Origin: an uncultured Granulosicoccaceae bacterium | Lineage (GTDB): Bacteria; Pseudomonadota; Gammaproteobacteria; Granulosicoccales; Granulosicoccaceae | DNA: 64,000 nucleotides | Reading direction: 5' to 3' | Assembly (NCBI GenBank): GCA_937958675.1 | Contig: CALGND010000012.1 | Span: 19,319-83,318 of the forward strand | Shown: one piece after another, positions 16,874-24,446 of the stretch | How positions within the stretch are numbered: position 1 is the first letter of the stretch | How the letters are laid out: each line of letters starts with the position of its first letter | Translations under genes and position numbers: made by a program | Notes under the pieces: model-generated | Seen by the model: the letters and a program-made list of their open reading frames with translations, nothing else | Database searches by the model: none | Told to the model about the DNA's origin: nothing

Positions 16874-18358
16874 TTACTTGTTATAAACATTATCTGACAA
16901 ACCAGCGGCTCGATGTGCCACCTCTAGTGGCCCACTCCAGTCGAAGTTACGGTACACCGCGGCGCTTTGTGCAAAAGGCGGTGATTGTGCAAAAAGCTGA
17001 AATGTTAAGCGGTGTCCAGCGTAATCTGAGTTTAATAGATCACGAGCTAAAGCTAAAAGCTTTCTTCGATCATCTGCCATCCAGTTGTCGTTAATAGAAT
17101 AGAATTTGTCCATCCAAGGCTTGGTGCCAGATGCCTGGAAGGTAGCAGCGTCTGGTGTCACACAGATTTGTCCACCACAGAGCTCACGCGCTTTGTGCAT
17201 CATTTGCGGCAGATTGTTGAGCGCGTGGCATCGGCCAGACATTAACATCGATTGATTAGGCATCAATAGGCCATTAGGGCTTTTCTCACCCATAGCAATC
17301 GCAGCCGTTAGGTGAGCATTGATACCTTCACGCCACACAGCCAGTTCAGCCAGTTTCTCCTGTACAGCTTGCTGCTTTTCAAGGCCAGTTTGTTTAACGT
17401 TCCAAAGGGCAGCGCCAATAATTAAATCAGCATATGAAAGGGTTCGCTGTACATAAGGGAAGGCCGAGTAACGGTGTAAGGTTGTGCGAATAAAAGACGC
17501 AGCCTTGGTGTGTTGATAAAAAAGCACGTCTTCCCAAGGTATCAGTACGTTGTCCAAGATCATTAGCGTGTCCACTTCGTCGCAGCGATTGGACAATGGA
17601 TAATCATCTGCACTGGAGCGTCCAGCAAAACCTGCGCGACATATATGCCTGACCCCTGGCGCATTCATTTTAACGATACACCCCAGGGCGTAATCCGATA
17701 GCTCGGCATTACCCCAGTTAGCGATAGTGGGTTTTAAAAATGCCTGATTAGCATACGCTGCGGCGGTTTCATACTTCGCTCCGCGAATAACAATGCCTGC
17801 ATCAGTTTCTTTCACTACATGTACCAACATGTCTGGGTCTTGATCTTGTGGGGCTTTTGAGCGATCGCCTTTTGGATCGGTATTCGCTGATACGTGAAAC
17901 GTATCGGTTTTAATCACCTCCTTAATATGCCGTTCGATGTTGGCAGAAAATCTTGGGTCAATTTCGTTAAGGATATCCTTGCCATCCCAAAGCGACCACA
18001 TCTCCCCAACGGTTTCATCGCCCATGCGAGTCACCACGCCGCCGATGTCTTTCATGACGTGGTCTACTGCATTACGTTTGTCAGTCCAATCTTTTGCTTC
18101 GTAGGGTAAGCGCGACCCGATAGCAAAGCGATCGCCATCTTCTTCGTAGGTCATCACTGACTGTGAATCTTGCTCGTGCTGCAGATCGTAAATACGGGCG
18201 CGTGCGTCAATAACTGGCTTAAACGCCGGGTGGCATGTGACATCTTTTACTCGCTCGCCACTGATCCAGACTTCACGATCATCTTGTAGGGATTCACGAT
18301 ACTGCTTACCTGTTTTGATCATGCTAAGTGCCTTGCCGGAATACGGTCTTTTGGTCAA
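16874..18358 (-). CDS. 4-hydroxyphenylacetate 3-monooxygenase-type (HpaB family) FAD-dependent oxygenase
   Basis: A 494-residue protein; the Met at 18322 is an equally good start because the conserved N-terminus (KTGKQYRESLQDDREVWISGERVKDV) begins there. HpaB-family features include TCHPAFKPVIDARARIYDLQHE, the substrate/flavin region around WGNAELSDYALGCIVKMNAPG, and the four-helix C-terminal domain. Members are FADH2-using hydroxylases that need a separate flavin reductase (HpaC), which is not encoded nearby. The phenol hydroxylase is only one family specificity; pyrrole-carboxylate-type oxygenases belong here too. It is first in the operon and divergent from the LysR gene. Confidence 0.88.
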   Translation of the reverse strand: MTKRPYSGKALSMIKTGKQYRESLQDDREVWISGERVKDVTCHPAFKPVIDARARIYDLQHEQDSQSVMTYEEDGDRFAIGSRLPYEAKDWTDKRNAVDHVMKDIGGVVTRMGDETVGEMWSLWDGKDILNEIDPRFSANIERHIKEVIKTDTFHVSANTDPKGDRSKAPQDQDPDMLVHVVKETDAGIVIRGAKYETAAAYANQAFLKPTIANWGNAELSDYALGCIVKMNAPGVRHICRAGFAGRSSADDYPLSNRCDEVDTLMILDNVLIPWEDVLFYQHTKAASFIRTTLHRYSAFPYVQRTLSYADLIIGAALWNVKQTGLEKQQAVQEKLAELAVWREGINAHLTAAIAMGEKSPNGLLMPNQSMLMSGRCHALNNLPQMMHKARELCGGQICVTPDAATFQASGTKPWMDKFYSINDNWMADDRRKLLALARDLLNSDYAGHRLTFQLFAQSPPFAQSAAVYRNFDWSGPLEVAHRAAGLSDNVYNK

Positions 18359-18412
18359 ATTAGCTTATAGAATGGTTCATTTCATAGAATAAATAAAATA
18401 GATTGAATTTGG

Positions 18413-18441
18413 CATCTAAATAGGGTTAATCTATTTAGATG
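18413..18441. promoter_or_regulatory. Perfect 11-bp inverted repeat overlapping the LysR start codon
   Basis: CATCTAAATAG (18413-18423), a 7-bp spacer, then CTATTTAGATG (18431-18441). The right arm includes the ATG of the LysR gene. It sits in the 80-bp divergent region, which LysR proteins normally occupy. A bound regulator would block its own expression while being placed to activate the HpaB operon. Binding is inferred. Confidence 0.55.
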
Positions 18442-19347
18442 TTACGCTTTACGCTACGTCAGCTGGAATACTTGATTGCCTGTATCGATACTGGGTCGTT
18501 GGTAGGCGCTGCCGCTCAGCTAAACGTATCTCAACCGACCATCTCGGCTGCTATCGCCAAGCTTGAAAACCAATTGGGTGCTCAACTACTGATAAGGCAC
18601 CATGCTCAAGGAGTTGTGCCGTGTGCTTCAGCTCAAGTTCATATAAAGACGGCACGGCACCTATTGCAACTGGCCGCAGAATTCCAACTCGAGTGCGATT
18701 CTAGCGGGAGTGAGCTTACTGGCGTATTGTCCCTTGGGTGTTTCGCACCCTTAGCGCCTACCTACTTGCCCGGGCTAATTGCTCGCCTAAACGATCAGTA
18801 TCCCGATGTAGAGTTGAAGGTGTTTGAGGGTACGCAACGAGAAGTAGCCGAAGGCTTACGTGCTGGCACGCAGCAGTTGGGCTTGGTTTATGATTTGGAT
18901 TTGCCAGAGGGCTTGTATAAACACGAGTTGTTAAGTGTTCAGCCGCAAGTACTACTACCTTCTAGCCATAAGCTTGCGGCTAAAAAACAATTATCCCTTC
19001 AAGAGCTTGCAGCCGAACCAATGGTCTTGTTGGATGTCTCACCTAGCAGAACATACTTTACTGGCTTGTTTCAATCACAAGGGTTTAATCCCGTGATTGC
19101 TCACCGTTCCTCATCGTTAGAACTTGTGCGTGGTTTGGTAGGCAGAGGCTTGGGCTATTCAATTTTGGTAACACGACCAGCGGGGGATACCACCTACGAT
19201 GGACAAAAGCTCGCGATTCGTCCATTACGTGACAGAGTCGAACCTAGTCGTATTTCACTTTGTGGTTTAGAATCGTCTCGACCAGGCAATATCAGTGAAG
19301 CGTTCAGACGGGTATGTGCTGACTATTTTAGTCAGCTTGCAAGTTGA
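18439..19347 (+). CDS. LysR family transcriptional regulator
   Basis: A 302-residue regulator. The winged helix-turn-helix occupies residues 1-62 (FTLRQLEYLIACIDTGSLVGAAAQLNVSQPTISAAIAKLENQLG) and the effector domain residues about 90-295. The start is fixed by the conserved LRQLEYL segment. No good Shine-Dalgarno precedes the ATG, and the start codon lies in a palindrome. It is divergent from the HpaB-RidA-Rieske-DUF1028 operon, so it most likely controls that pathway with a pathway intermediate as inducer. Confidence 0.92.
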   Translation: MLRFTLRQLEYLIACIDTGSLVGAAAQLNVSQPTISAAIAKLENQLGAQLLIRHHAQGVVPCASAQVHIKTARHLLQLAAEFQLECDSSGSELTGVLSLGCFAPLAPTYLPGLIARLNDQYPDVELKVFEGTQREVAEGLRAGTQQLGLVYDLDLPEGLYKHELLSVQPQVLLPSSHKLAAKKQLSLQELAAEPMVLLDVSPSRTYFTGLFQSQGFNPVIAHRSSSLELVRGLVGRGLGYSILVTRPAGDTTYDGQKLAIRPLRDRVEPSRISLCGLESSRPGNISEAFRRVCADYFSQLAS

Positions 19348-19441
19348 TTCTACTCGCAGCGACCCTAAGTTAGTATCGATAGATGATATCAACAGTAAGC
19401 CAATACCATAAGTTGCCTTAACCAATGTTGGGAGTAAACCG

Positions 19442-19888
19442 TTGGATTATAAAAAAACAGACGAAGCCATTGCTAAATTAAGCCCAGAAGAATTCAGAGT
19501 CACTCAACAGAGCGGTACGGAGCGGGCCTTTACCGGTAAGCTTAATGACAATAAAGAGCCGGGCATTTATGTTGATATTGTTTCTGGTGAGCCTCTGTTT
19601 GCCAGCAGCGACAAATTTGATTCGGGTTGCGGTTGGCCTAGCTTCACTAAGCCCATCGTTACTGAAAACGTACAAGAGCTCAGCGATAACACCCTGGGTA
19701 TGCGCCGGGTAGAAGTGCGTTCGCAACACGGTGATAGCCATTTAGGCCATGTATTCCCTGATGGTCCAAAAGACCGTGGTGGTTTAAGGTATTGTATTAA
19801 TTCAGCTAGCTTGCGTTTTATTCATCGAGACGAAATGCAAGCACAAGGCTATGGCGATTTCATCAACCAAGTTGAGGAAGTATCATGA
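19442..19888 (+). CDS. msrB: Peptide-methionine (R)-S-oxide reductase, zinc-less form
   Basis: A 148-residue enzyme that starts at a TTG preceded by GGGAG. It reduces the R-sulfoxide of methionine. Core motifs are [10 protein letters not shown] (resolving Cys region), [10 protein letters not shown] and [13 protein letters not shown], with the catalytic Cys in RYC. The two CxxC pairs that bind structural zinc in most MsrBs are absent: [13 protein letters not shown] replaces the first and [11 protein letters not shown] the second. It overlaps msrA by 4 nt (ATGA), so both stereoisomer activities are made together. Confidence 0.93.
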   Translation: MDYKKTDEAIAKLSPEEFRVTQQSGTERAFTGKLNDNKEPGIYVDIVSGEPLFASSDKFDSGCGWPSFTKPIVTENVQELSDNTLGMRRVEVRSQHGDSHLGHVFPDGPKDRGGLRYCINSASLRFIHRDEMQAQGYGDFINQVEEVS

Positions 19889-20391
19889 CAGAACGAGCGG
19901 TTTTAGCAGGTGGTTGTTTTTGGGGTATGCAGGATTTGATTCGCAAGATACCTGGCATTGCAGAAACTCGAGTCGGGTACAGTGGTGGTGATGTGCCTAA
20001 TGCAACTTATCGCAATCACGGTACGCACGCTGAAGCGATCGAGATCATGTTCGATCCATCAGTAATCAGCTACAGAAAACTGCTGGAATTCTTTTTTCAG
20101 ATACATGATCCGACCACTAAGGATCGTCAAGGTAATGATCGTGGAAAAGGTTATCGTTCTGCTATCTATTACACAAGCGATGAACAAAGAACGGTTGCGG
20201 CGGATACCATTGCTGATGTTGATGCATCCAAAATTTGGCCAGGCTCCGTGGTAACTGAGCTTGAACCTGTTGGTGATTTTTGGGAGGCTGAGCCTGAACA
20301 TCAGGATTACATACAGCGCATTCCTAATGGCTATACCTGCCATTTTATTCGACCTGATTGGGTGCTGCCTAAGCGTAAGGCAACTGCATAA
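19885..20391 (+). CDS. msrA: Peptide-methionine (S)-S-oxide reductase
   Basis: A 168-residue MsrA. The active-site motif GGCFWGMQD sits at residues 9-17 with the catalytic Cys; further family features are [45 protein letters not shown] and EPEHQDYI. The C-terminal Cys in YTCHFI (about residue 149) may be the resolving residue. It is translationally coupled to msrB and followed after 41 nt by a DUF6151 gene on the same strand. Confidence 0.93.
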   Translation: MTERAVLAGGCFWGMQDLIRKIPGIAETRVGYSGGDVPNATYRNHGTHAEAIEIMFDPSVISYRKLLEFFFQIHDPTTKDRQGNDRGKGYRSAIYYTSDEQRTVAADTIADVDASKIWPGSVVTELEPVGDFWEAEPEHQDYIQRIPNGYTCHFIRPDWVLPKRKATA

Positions 20392-20432
20392 AATTAGTGT
20401 CTCGTTTAGTTGTACGCAAAAATGGATAAAAC

Positions 20433-21017
20433 ATGACAACGATTTCGTTAAAATGTCGTTGCGGTGAAGTGCAGGGCAGTGCAAGTAACATCACGCCTGC
20501 TAGCGGGAATCGCGTGGTGTGTTGTTGCTCGGACTGTCAGGCGTTTGCGTCATATTTAAAAGCCGATGCAGACACCCTTGATGAGTTTGGAGGTACTGAA
20601 ATATTTCAAGTATCCCAGGCGCAAGTTAGTATTGAGCGTGGTCACGATAAATTACACTCGCTGCGTTTAAAGCCAAAAGGCCTTCTCCGCTGGTATTCAA
20701 GCTGCTGCAATACACCCATTGGGAACACCATGAGCGCCGGCATGCCCTTTGTAGGCGTTATACACACTTTCATTGATGAAGCTAATAGAGAGGATGTGCT
20801 GGGACCAGTTAAGGCTGTTGTGCAAACCCAACATGCCATCGGTGAGCCAGGGTATGCCAAGCATTCGGCAAAGTTTCCCCTAGGCGTCACGGCAAGCATC
20901 ATAGGCAAAATGCTTGTTTGGAAGTTTCGAGGAAAGCATAAGCCCAGTGTTTTTTTTGCTGAAGACGGCCGCCCGGTATCAAAGCCCACTATTGTAGATG
21001 ACGCAATCGCCGAGTGA
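20433..21017 (+). CDS. DUF6151 family protein (GFA-like zinc-binding)
   Basis: A 194-residue protein. The N-terminal SLKCRCGEVQGS and CCCSDCQAFASYL, plus WYSSCCNTPIGNT in the middle, form the Cys arrangement of GFA-like (glutathione-dependent formaldehyde-activating enzyme) zinc-binding folds. It matches the family I know as DUF6151, which has no proven role. It overlaps the second msrA-like gene by 20 nt and follows msrA, so it belongs to the sulfoxide-repair transcription unit. A link to thiol or aldehyde chemistry is inference. Confidence 0.75.
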   Translation: MTTISLKCRCGEVQGSASNITPASGNRVVCCCSDCQAFASYLKADADTLDEFGGTEIFQVSQAQVSIERGHDKLHSLRLKPKGLLRWYSSCCNTPIGNTMSAGMPFVGVIHTFIDEANREDVLGPVKAVVQTQHAIGEPGYAKHSAKFPLGVTASIIGKMLVWKFRGKHKPSVFFAEDGRPVSKPTIVDDAIAE

Positions 21018-21543
21018 GGGCATCGTATCGGTATCGCTCAGGGATGGTATTTTGAACGAGCTATCACTCGGTTTCGGTGGCGGTTGTCATTGGTGTACAG
21101 AAGCGGTATTCAATGCTCTAATCGGTGTGAGTAAAGTTGAGCAAGGTTTTATAAGCTCAATTGCACCTGCGGATGCTTTATCAGAGGCAGTGCAGTTAAG
21201 CTTTGATCCAAACAAAATCCCACTTGCAGTACTGATAGAAATACATCTACGTACTCACTCAAGCACGTCCAATCACGTGCTTCGTGCCAAATACCGCAGC
21301 GCGATTTACACCACAAGCGATGAATTGAGTATCGAAGCGGCAAAGATTATAAAAGTGCTGCAACCCGAATTCTGCCAGCCACTAGTTACTCAAGTGCTGC
21401 CATTGCTTAAATTCCAATTATCGCCAGAACATTACCAGCAGTATTATCAAAAAAATTCACTTGGCGCGTTTTGCCAGCGCTATGTTGATCCAAAGCTTGC
21501 CTTAATTCGTGAAAGGTTTGCTGAACAATCGCTCACAAACTAA
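20998..21543 (+). CDS. MsrA-like peptide methionine sulfoxide reductase, GCHW subfamily
   Basis: A 181-residue second MsrA-like protein. The active-site stretch is GFGGGCHWCTEAVF (about residues 26-39): the usual GCFWG has His for Phe, and an extra Cys follows. KYRSAIYTTSDE, LSPEHYQQYYQKN and FCQRY match MsrA downstream regions. The ATG at 20998 lies inside the DUF6151 gene; a later in-frame start is possible. It is probably an MsrA subfamily enzyme with a modified recycling Cys arrangement, and is clearly distinct from the upstream msrA. Confidence 0.8.
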   Translation: MTQSPSEGIVSVSLRDGILNELSLGFGGGCHWCTEAVFNALIGVSKVEQGFISSIAPADALSEAVQLSFDPNKIPLAVLIEIHLRTHSSTSNHVLRAKYRSAIYTTSDELSIEAAKIIKVLQPEFCQPLVTQVLPLLKFQLSPEHYQQYYQKNSLGAFCQRYVDPKLALIRERFAEQSLTN

Positions 21544-21605
21544 ATGCTTCTAATTTTGGATAGGCCTGCTACATACGCTCCATTAAGAAGCGCATGATAA
21601 GTGAT

Positions 21606-22079
21606 TCAACCCTTATATCGACTGAACTCGATATTGGCAGAACAACCATTTCCCCCAATGGACGGAAGGTATTGGGAATATCTCCCTTTTGGTTTATCAC
21701 CGGCCAGACTACCGGAAAAAACGTTTACAAATTTAGAGTTGCCTGGCATCACTCCACGCGACGAGCTACCTTCGCCACCGGTTAGATCCAAGCGAAAGCT
21801 TCCCTTTGTGGAAATGTATGCTTTGTCTTTTACTTCATTTAACTGAACTGTGCCATCTTTTACGTTCAGAAAGATACTGAACGGTTCCCAATTACAGTTC
21901 ATAAACCAGTTACCTGCTAAGTCCACACGTTGGGCTCTGGGACCACCGACATTGCCTTGCCACACGCCAGCGAAGGCACCCGTAGTATCTCGATTGTCTG
22001 CGCTTGTTTTGGGAGTGGCACAACCGCTGATTAGCGTTAGAAGCGCGATCGTGGTTGAAATTTTCAGTAGGTGTTTCAC
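21606..22079 (-). CDS. Small lipoprotein, function unknown
   Basis: About 157 residues from a GTG at 22079, chosen because GAGGA lies 7 nt upstream and it gives a proper lipoprotein signal (KHLLKISTTIALLTLISGC). The lipidated Cys is followed by ATPKT. The mature part has VWQGNVGG, NWFMNCNWEPFSIFLNVKDGTVQLN and YSQYLPSIGGNGCSANIEF, a beta-rich domain with two Cys that may form a disulfide. I recognise no family. It is convergent with the MsrA-like gene and downstream of the acyl-CoA dehydrogenase. Confidence 0.6.
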   Translation of the reverse strand: MKHLLKISTTIALLTLISGCATPKTSADNRDTTGAFAGVWQGNVGGPRAQRVDLAGNWFMNCNWEPFSIFLNVKDGTVQLNEVKDKAYISTKGSFRLDLTGGEGSSSRGVMPGNSKFVNVFSGSLAGDKPKGRYSQYLPSIGGNGCSANIEFSRYKG

Positions 22080-22190
22080 AATATCATCCTCGTTGATTAT
22101 TGATGGCTCCAAAAAACGGAACTTCCGCAAGGGAGTGTAGTGTATTACGTTAGTATGTCGCATTCAGATTGTTTTGAGAACTCATTTTAT

Positions 22191-23351
22191 TTAAAACGAG
22201 CGTGGTAAATCAAGGATATGTTCTGCCACATAGGAAAGGATCAAGTTGGTGGAGATTGGTGCAACTTGATATAGCCTCGTTTCGCGGAACTTGCGTTCGA
22301 TATCATATTCCGTCGCAAAACCATAACCGCCATGAAATTGTATGCAAGCATTCGCTGCTTCCCAAGACGCATCAGCTGCCAGCATTTTTGCCATGTTTGC
22401 CTGTGCGCCACACTCTTGGTTTGCGTCAAAACGTTTGCAAGCTTCGAAGCGCATCAGGTTGGCGGCTTCTGTATTAACAAAGGCTTTGGCAATCGGAAAC
22501 TGCACGCCTTGGTTTTGGCCAATTGGACGATCAAATACTATTCGTTCTTTCGCGTAGTGAGAAACCTTTTCTACAAACCAGTAGGCGTCTCCAATACATT
22601 CGGCTGCTATCAGCGTTCTCTCAGCATTTAAACCATCCAGTATGTATGTAAAACCTTTGCCTTCTTCACCAATTAAGTTTTCTGCTGGTATTTCCAGCTT
22701 GTCGAAAAACAGCTCATTGGTTTCGTGATTAACCATATTGCGGATAGGACGAACTTCCATGCCGTTACTTATAGCATCGCGTAAGTCGACGATGAAAACA
22801 GAAAGCCCTTCTGATTTTCGTTTGACTTCTGTAAGTGGGGTTGTGCGTGCTAGTAGTATCATCAAATCTGAGTGCTGAACGCGACTTATCCACACTTTTT
22901 GACCATTGACGATATATTTATCGCCTTGTCGGGTAGCTGTTGTTTTAAGTTTGGTAGTGTCTGTACCGGTTGAGGGTTCCGTAACCGCCATGGATTGTAA
23001 TCGCAGTTTGCCTGCGGCTATCTTGGGAAGGTAATACGCTTTTTGTTTCTCTGATCCATGACGTAATAACGTACTCATGTTGTACATCTGCCCGTGGCAG
23101 TGTCCGGCATTGCCTCCGTTACGGTTGATTTCTTCCATGATGATTGACGCTTCGCTTAGGCCAAGCCCTGAGCCTCCAAACTGTTCGGGAATCATCGCGG
23201 CCAACCAGCCAGCATCAGTTAAGGCTTTAACAAACTCGTCTGGGTAGGAGTTCGATTGATCGTGCGCTCGATGATATTCCGGGCCGTACTCAGCGCATAG
23301 CTCCCTTAGCGCTAACCGCAATTCCATATGATTGTCACTGATACATTGCAT
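22191..23351 (-). CDS. Acyl-CoA dehydrogenase family protein
   Basis: A 386-residue flavoprotein. Family landmarks are GWLAAMIPEQFGGSGLGLSEAS, MAVTEPSTGTDTTKLKTTA (FAD/substrate loop), NGQKVWISR and QNQGVQFPIAKAF, then QFHGGYGFATEYDIER. The C-terminal position that holds the catalytic Glu in many members (YEGTS) reads YQVAPIST, so the base may be elsewhere, as in isovaleryl-CoA-type enzymes. It is divergent from the GntR regulator across 274 bp and probably shares its control. It may act with the CoA-transferase at 28003-29205; substrate unknown. Confidence 0.88.
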   Translation of the reverse strand: MQCISDNHMELRLALRELCAEYGPEYHRAHDQSNSYPDEFVKALTDAGWLAAMIPEQFGGSGLGLSEASIIMEEINRNGGNAGHCHGQMYNMSTLLRHGSEKQKAYYLPKIAAGKLRLQSMAVTEPSTGTDTTKLKTTATRQGDKYIVNGQKVWISRVQHSDLMILLARTTPLTEVKRKSEGLSVFIVDLRDAISNGMEVRPIRNMVNHETNELFFDKLEIPAENLIGEEGKGFTYILDGLNAERTLIAAECIGDAYWFVEKVSHYAKERIVFDRPIGQNQGVQFPIAKAFVNTEAANLMRFEACKRFDANQECGAQANMAKMLAADASWEAANACIQFHGGYGFATEYDIERKFRETRLYQVAPISTNLILSYVAEHILDLPRSF

Positions 23352-23562
23352 GGTTGCCTTTGCCCTTACTCCTGATTAAGCCGATAAGCTCGATTGAATA
23401 GCATCTGTGCCGGTTCCTGACAACAGTCGCCCAGCCGATAACTGATGCCTGCAATACCAGTGTAGAGCGTTGTTGTCGTAAACAACACGGTTTGAGCGAG
23501 TAATGTCTTAGCTGTGCATAACTATTGGCCCGAATTAATGGTGTAAGAATGACAGTTTGAAG

Positions 23563-23574
23563 TTGTATTGACAA
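23563..23574. promoter_or_regulatory. Candidate HutC/GntR-type operator
   Basis: TTGTATTGACAA has the TTGT-N4-ACAA symmetry of HutC-subfamily operators. It overlaps the TTGACA -35 element of the GntR promoter, and GACAACTTGTC (23570-23580) is a second, overlapping palindrome. Autorepression by the GntR protein encoded 50 bp downstream is inferred. Confidence 0.5.
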
Positions 23575-23597
23575 CTTGTCTAATTTTGCCGTATCCT
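23568..23597 (+). promoter_or_regulatory. Sigma-70 type promoter for the GntR gene
   Basis: A perfect -35 TTGACA (23568-23573), 18-bp spacer and -10 TATCCT (23592-23597). The start codon of the GntR gene follows 28 bp later. The overlapping operator suggests tight control. Confidence 0.55.
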
Positions 23598-23625
23598 ATA
23601 GTCATTAAACTCCAGGTACGCCCCT

Positions 23626-24387
23626 TTGGCTCTAAATGCTCAATCGCCCATTCCGTTGTATCGCCAGCTCGCAGACGTGCTTTCGTCTGAGATTGATACT
23701 GGTGAGCATGCTGTGGCGACCAAGATTCCGTCTGAGCACGAGTTAGCTAACCGATTTGAGATCGGTCGGCCGACTGTCAGGCAGGCGACCGACCTGTTAG
23801 TTAGGCAGGGTCGATTGGAGAGGCGAAGAGGGTCGGGTACTTATGTACTGCCGCCCAGTCATTCTATTGATTTATTCTCACTGGCTGGAACCAGTACTGC
23901 CTTACGCAAAAGTAATAAGAATGCTCAATTGCTTATGATGTCCGAGCCTGTGAGTGTTAATGGGAAATCCTTGCTGGCCAGTGGCATGTCGGTGCAGGGC
24001 AGTTTACAGATGGAGTGGGTCAGGCTTGAGCGCCAAGCGATGGTTAATGGAGAGCCTGTGTTGTACGAAACGCTTTGGTTTGATGCTGATGTATTTGCAG
24101 GTGTTGAACAACAACCATTAAAAGACCGCTCAATATCAGCACTTGTGCGTGATGTGTATTTTCTAGAACCCAGCTCGGCAGATCAAACCTTTAGTGTTAT
24201 TAGCGCAAGCGCATCGATTGCTAAGAAACTGAAGGTTAAAAAAGAGACTCCATTATTACGCGTACAGCGGCATTTACATTTTAATCAAAACAAAAATGCA
24301 CTATTGGCAGAGATTATCTGCCGCACTGATCACTTTGAATTTTCACAAACACTTTATCCGAGTCAAGTTGCTGATGCTGCGTTATAG
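23626..24387 (+). CDS. GntR family regulator with UTRA domain (HutC subfamily)
   Basis: A 253-residue regulator read from a TTG start. The N-terminal winged helix matches GntR: IPLYRQLADVLSSEID, KIPSEHELANRFEIGRPTVRQATDLLVRQGRLERRRGSGTYV (residues about 10-77). The C-terminal UTRA domain (about 95-245) binds small effectors, ending RVQRHLHFNQNKNALLAEIICRTDHFEF. It stands between the divergent acyl-CoA dehydrogenase and the trpB-trpA genes, 59 bp upstream of trpB on the same strand, so it likely controls both. That a UTRA regulator governs a trpBA pair argues against a plain biosynthetic role. Confidence 0.9.
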   Translation: MALNAQSPIPLYRQLADVLSSEIDTGEHAVATKIPSEHELANRFEIGRPTVRQATDLLVRQGRLERRRGSGTYVLPPSHSIDLFSLAGTSTALRKSNKNAQLLMMSEPVSVNGKSLLASGMSVQGSLQMEWVRLERQAMVNGEPVLYETLWFDADVFAGVEQQPLKDRSISALVRDVYFLEPSSADQTFSVISASASIAKKLKVKKETPLLRVQRHLHFNQNKNALLAEIICRTDHFEFSQTLYPSQVADAAL

Positions 24388-24446
24388 CAGCTGATGTTTG
24401 AATAAGACATGGCTAAAAGTAGACGAATAGTAAACAGGATAGGCAG

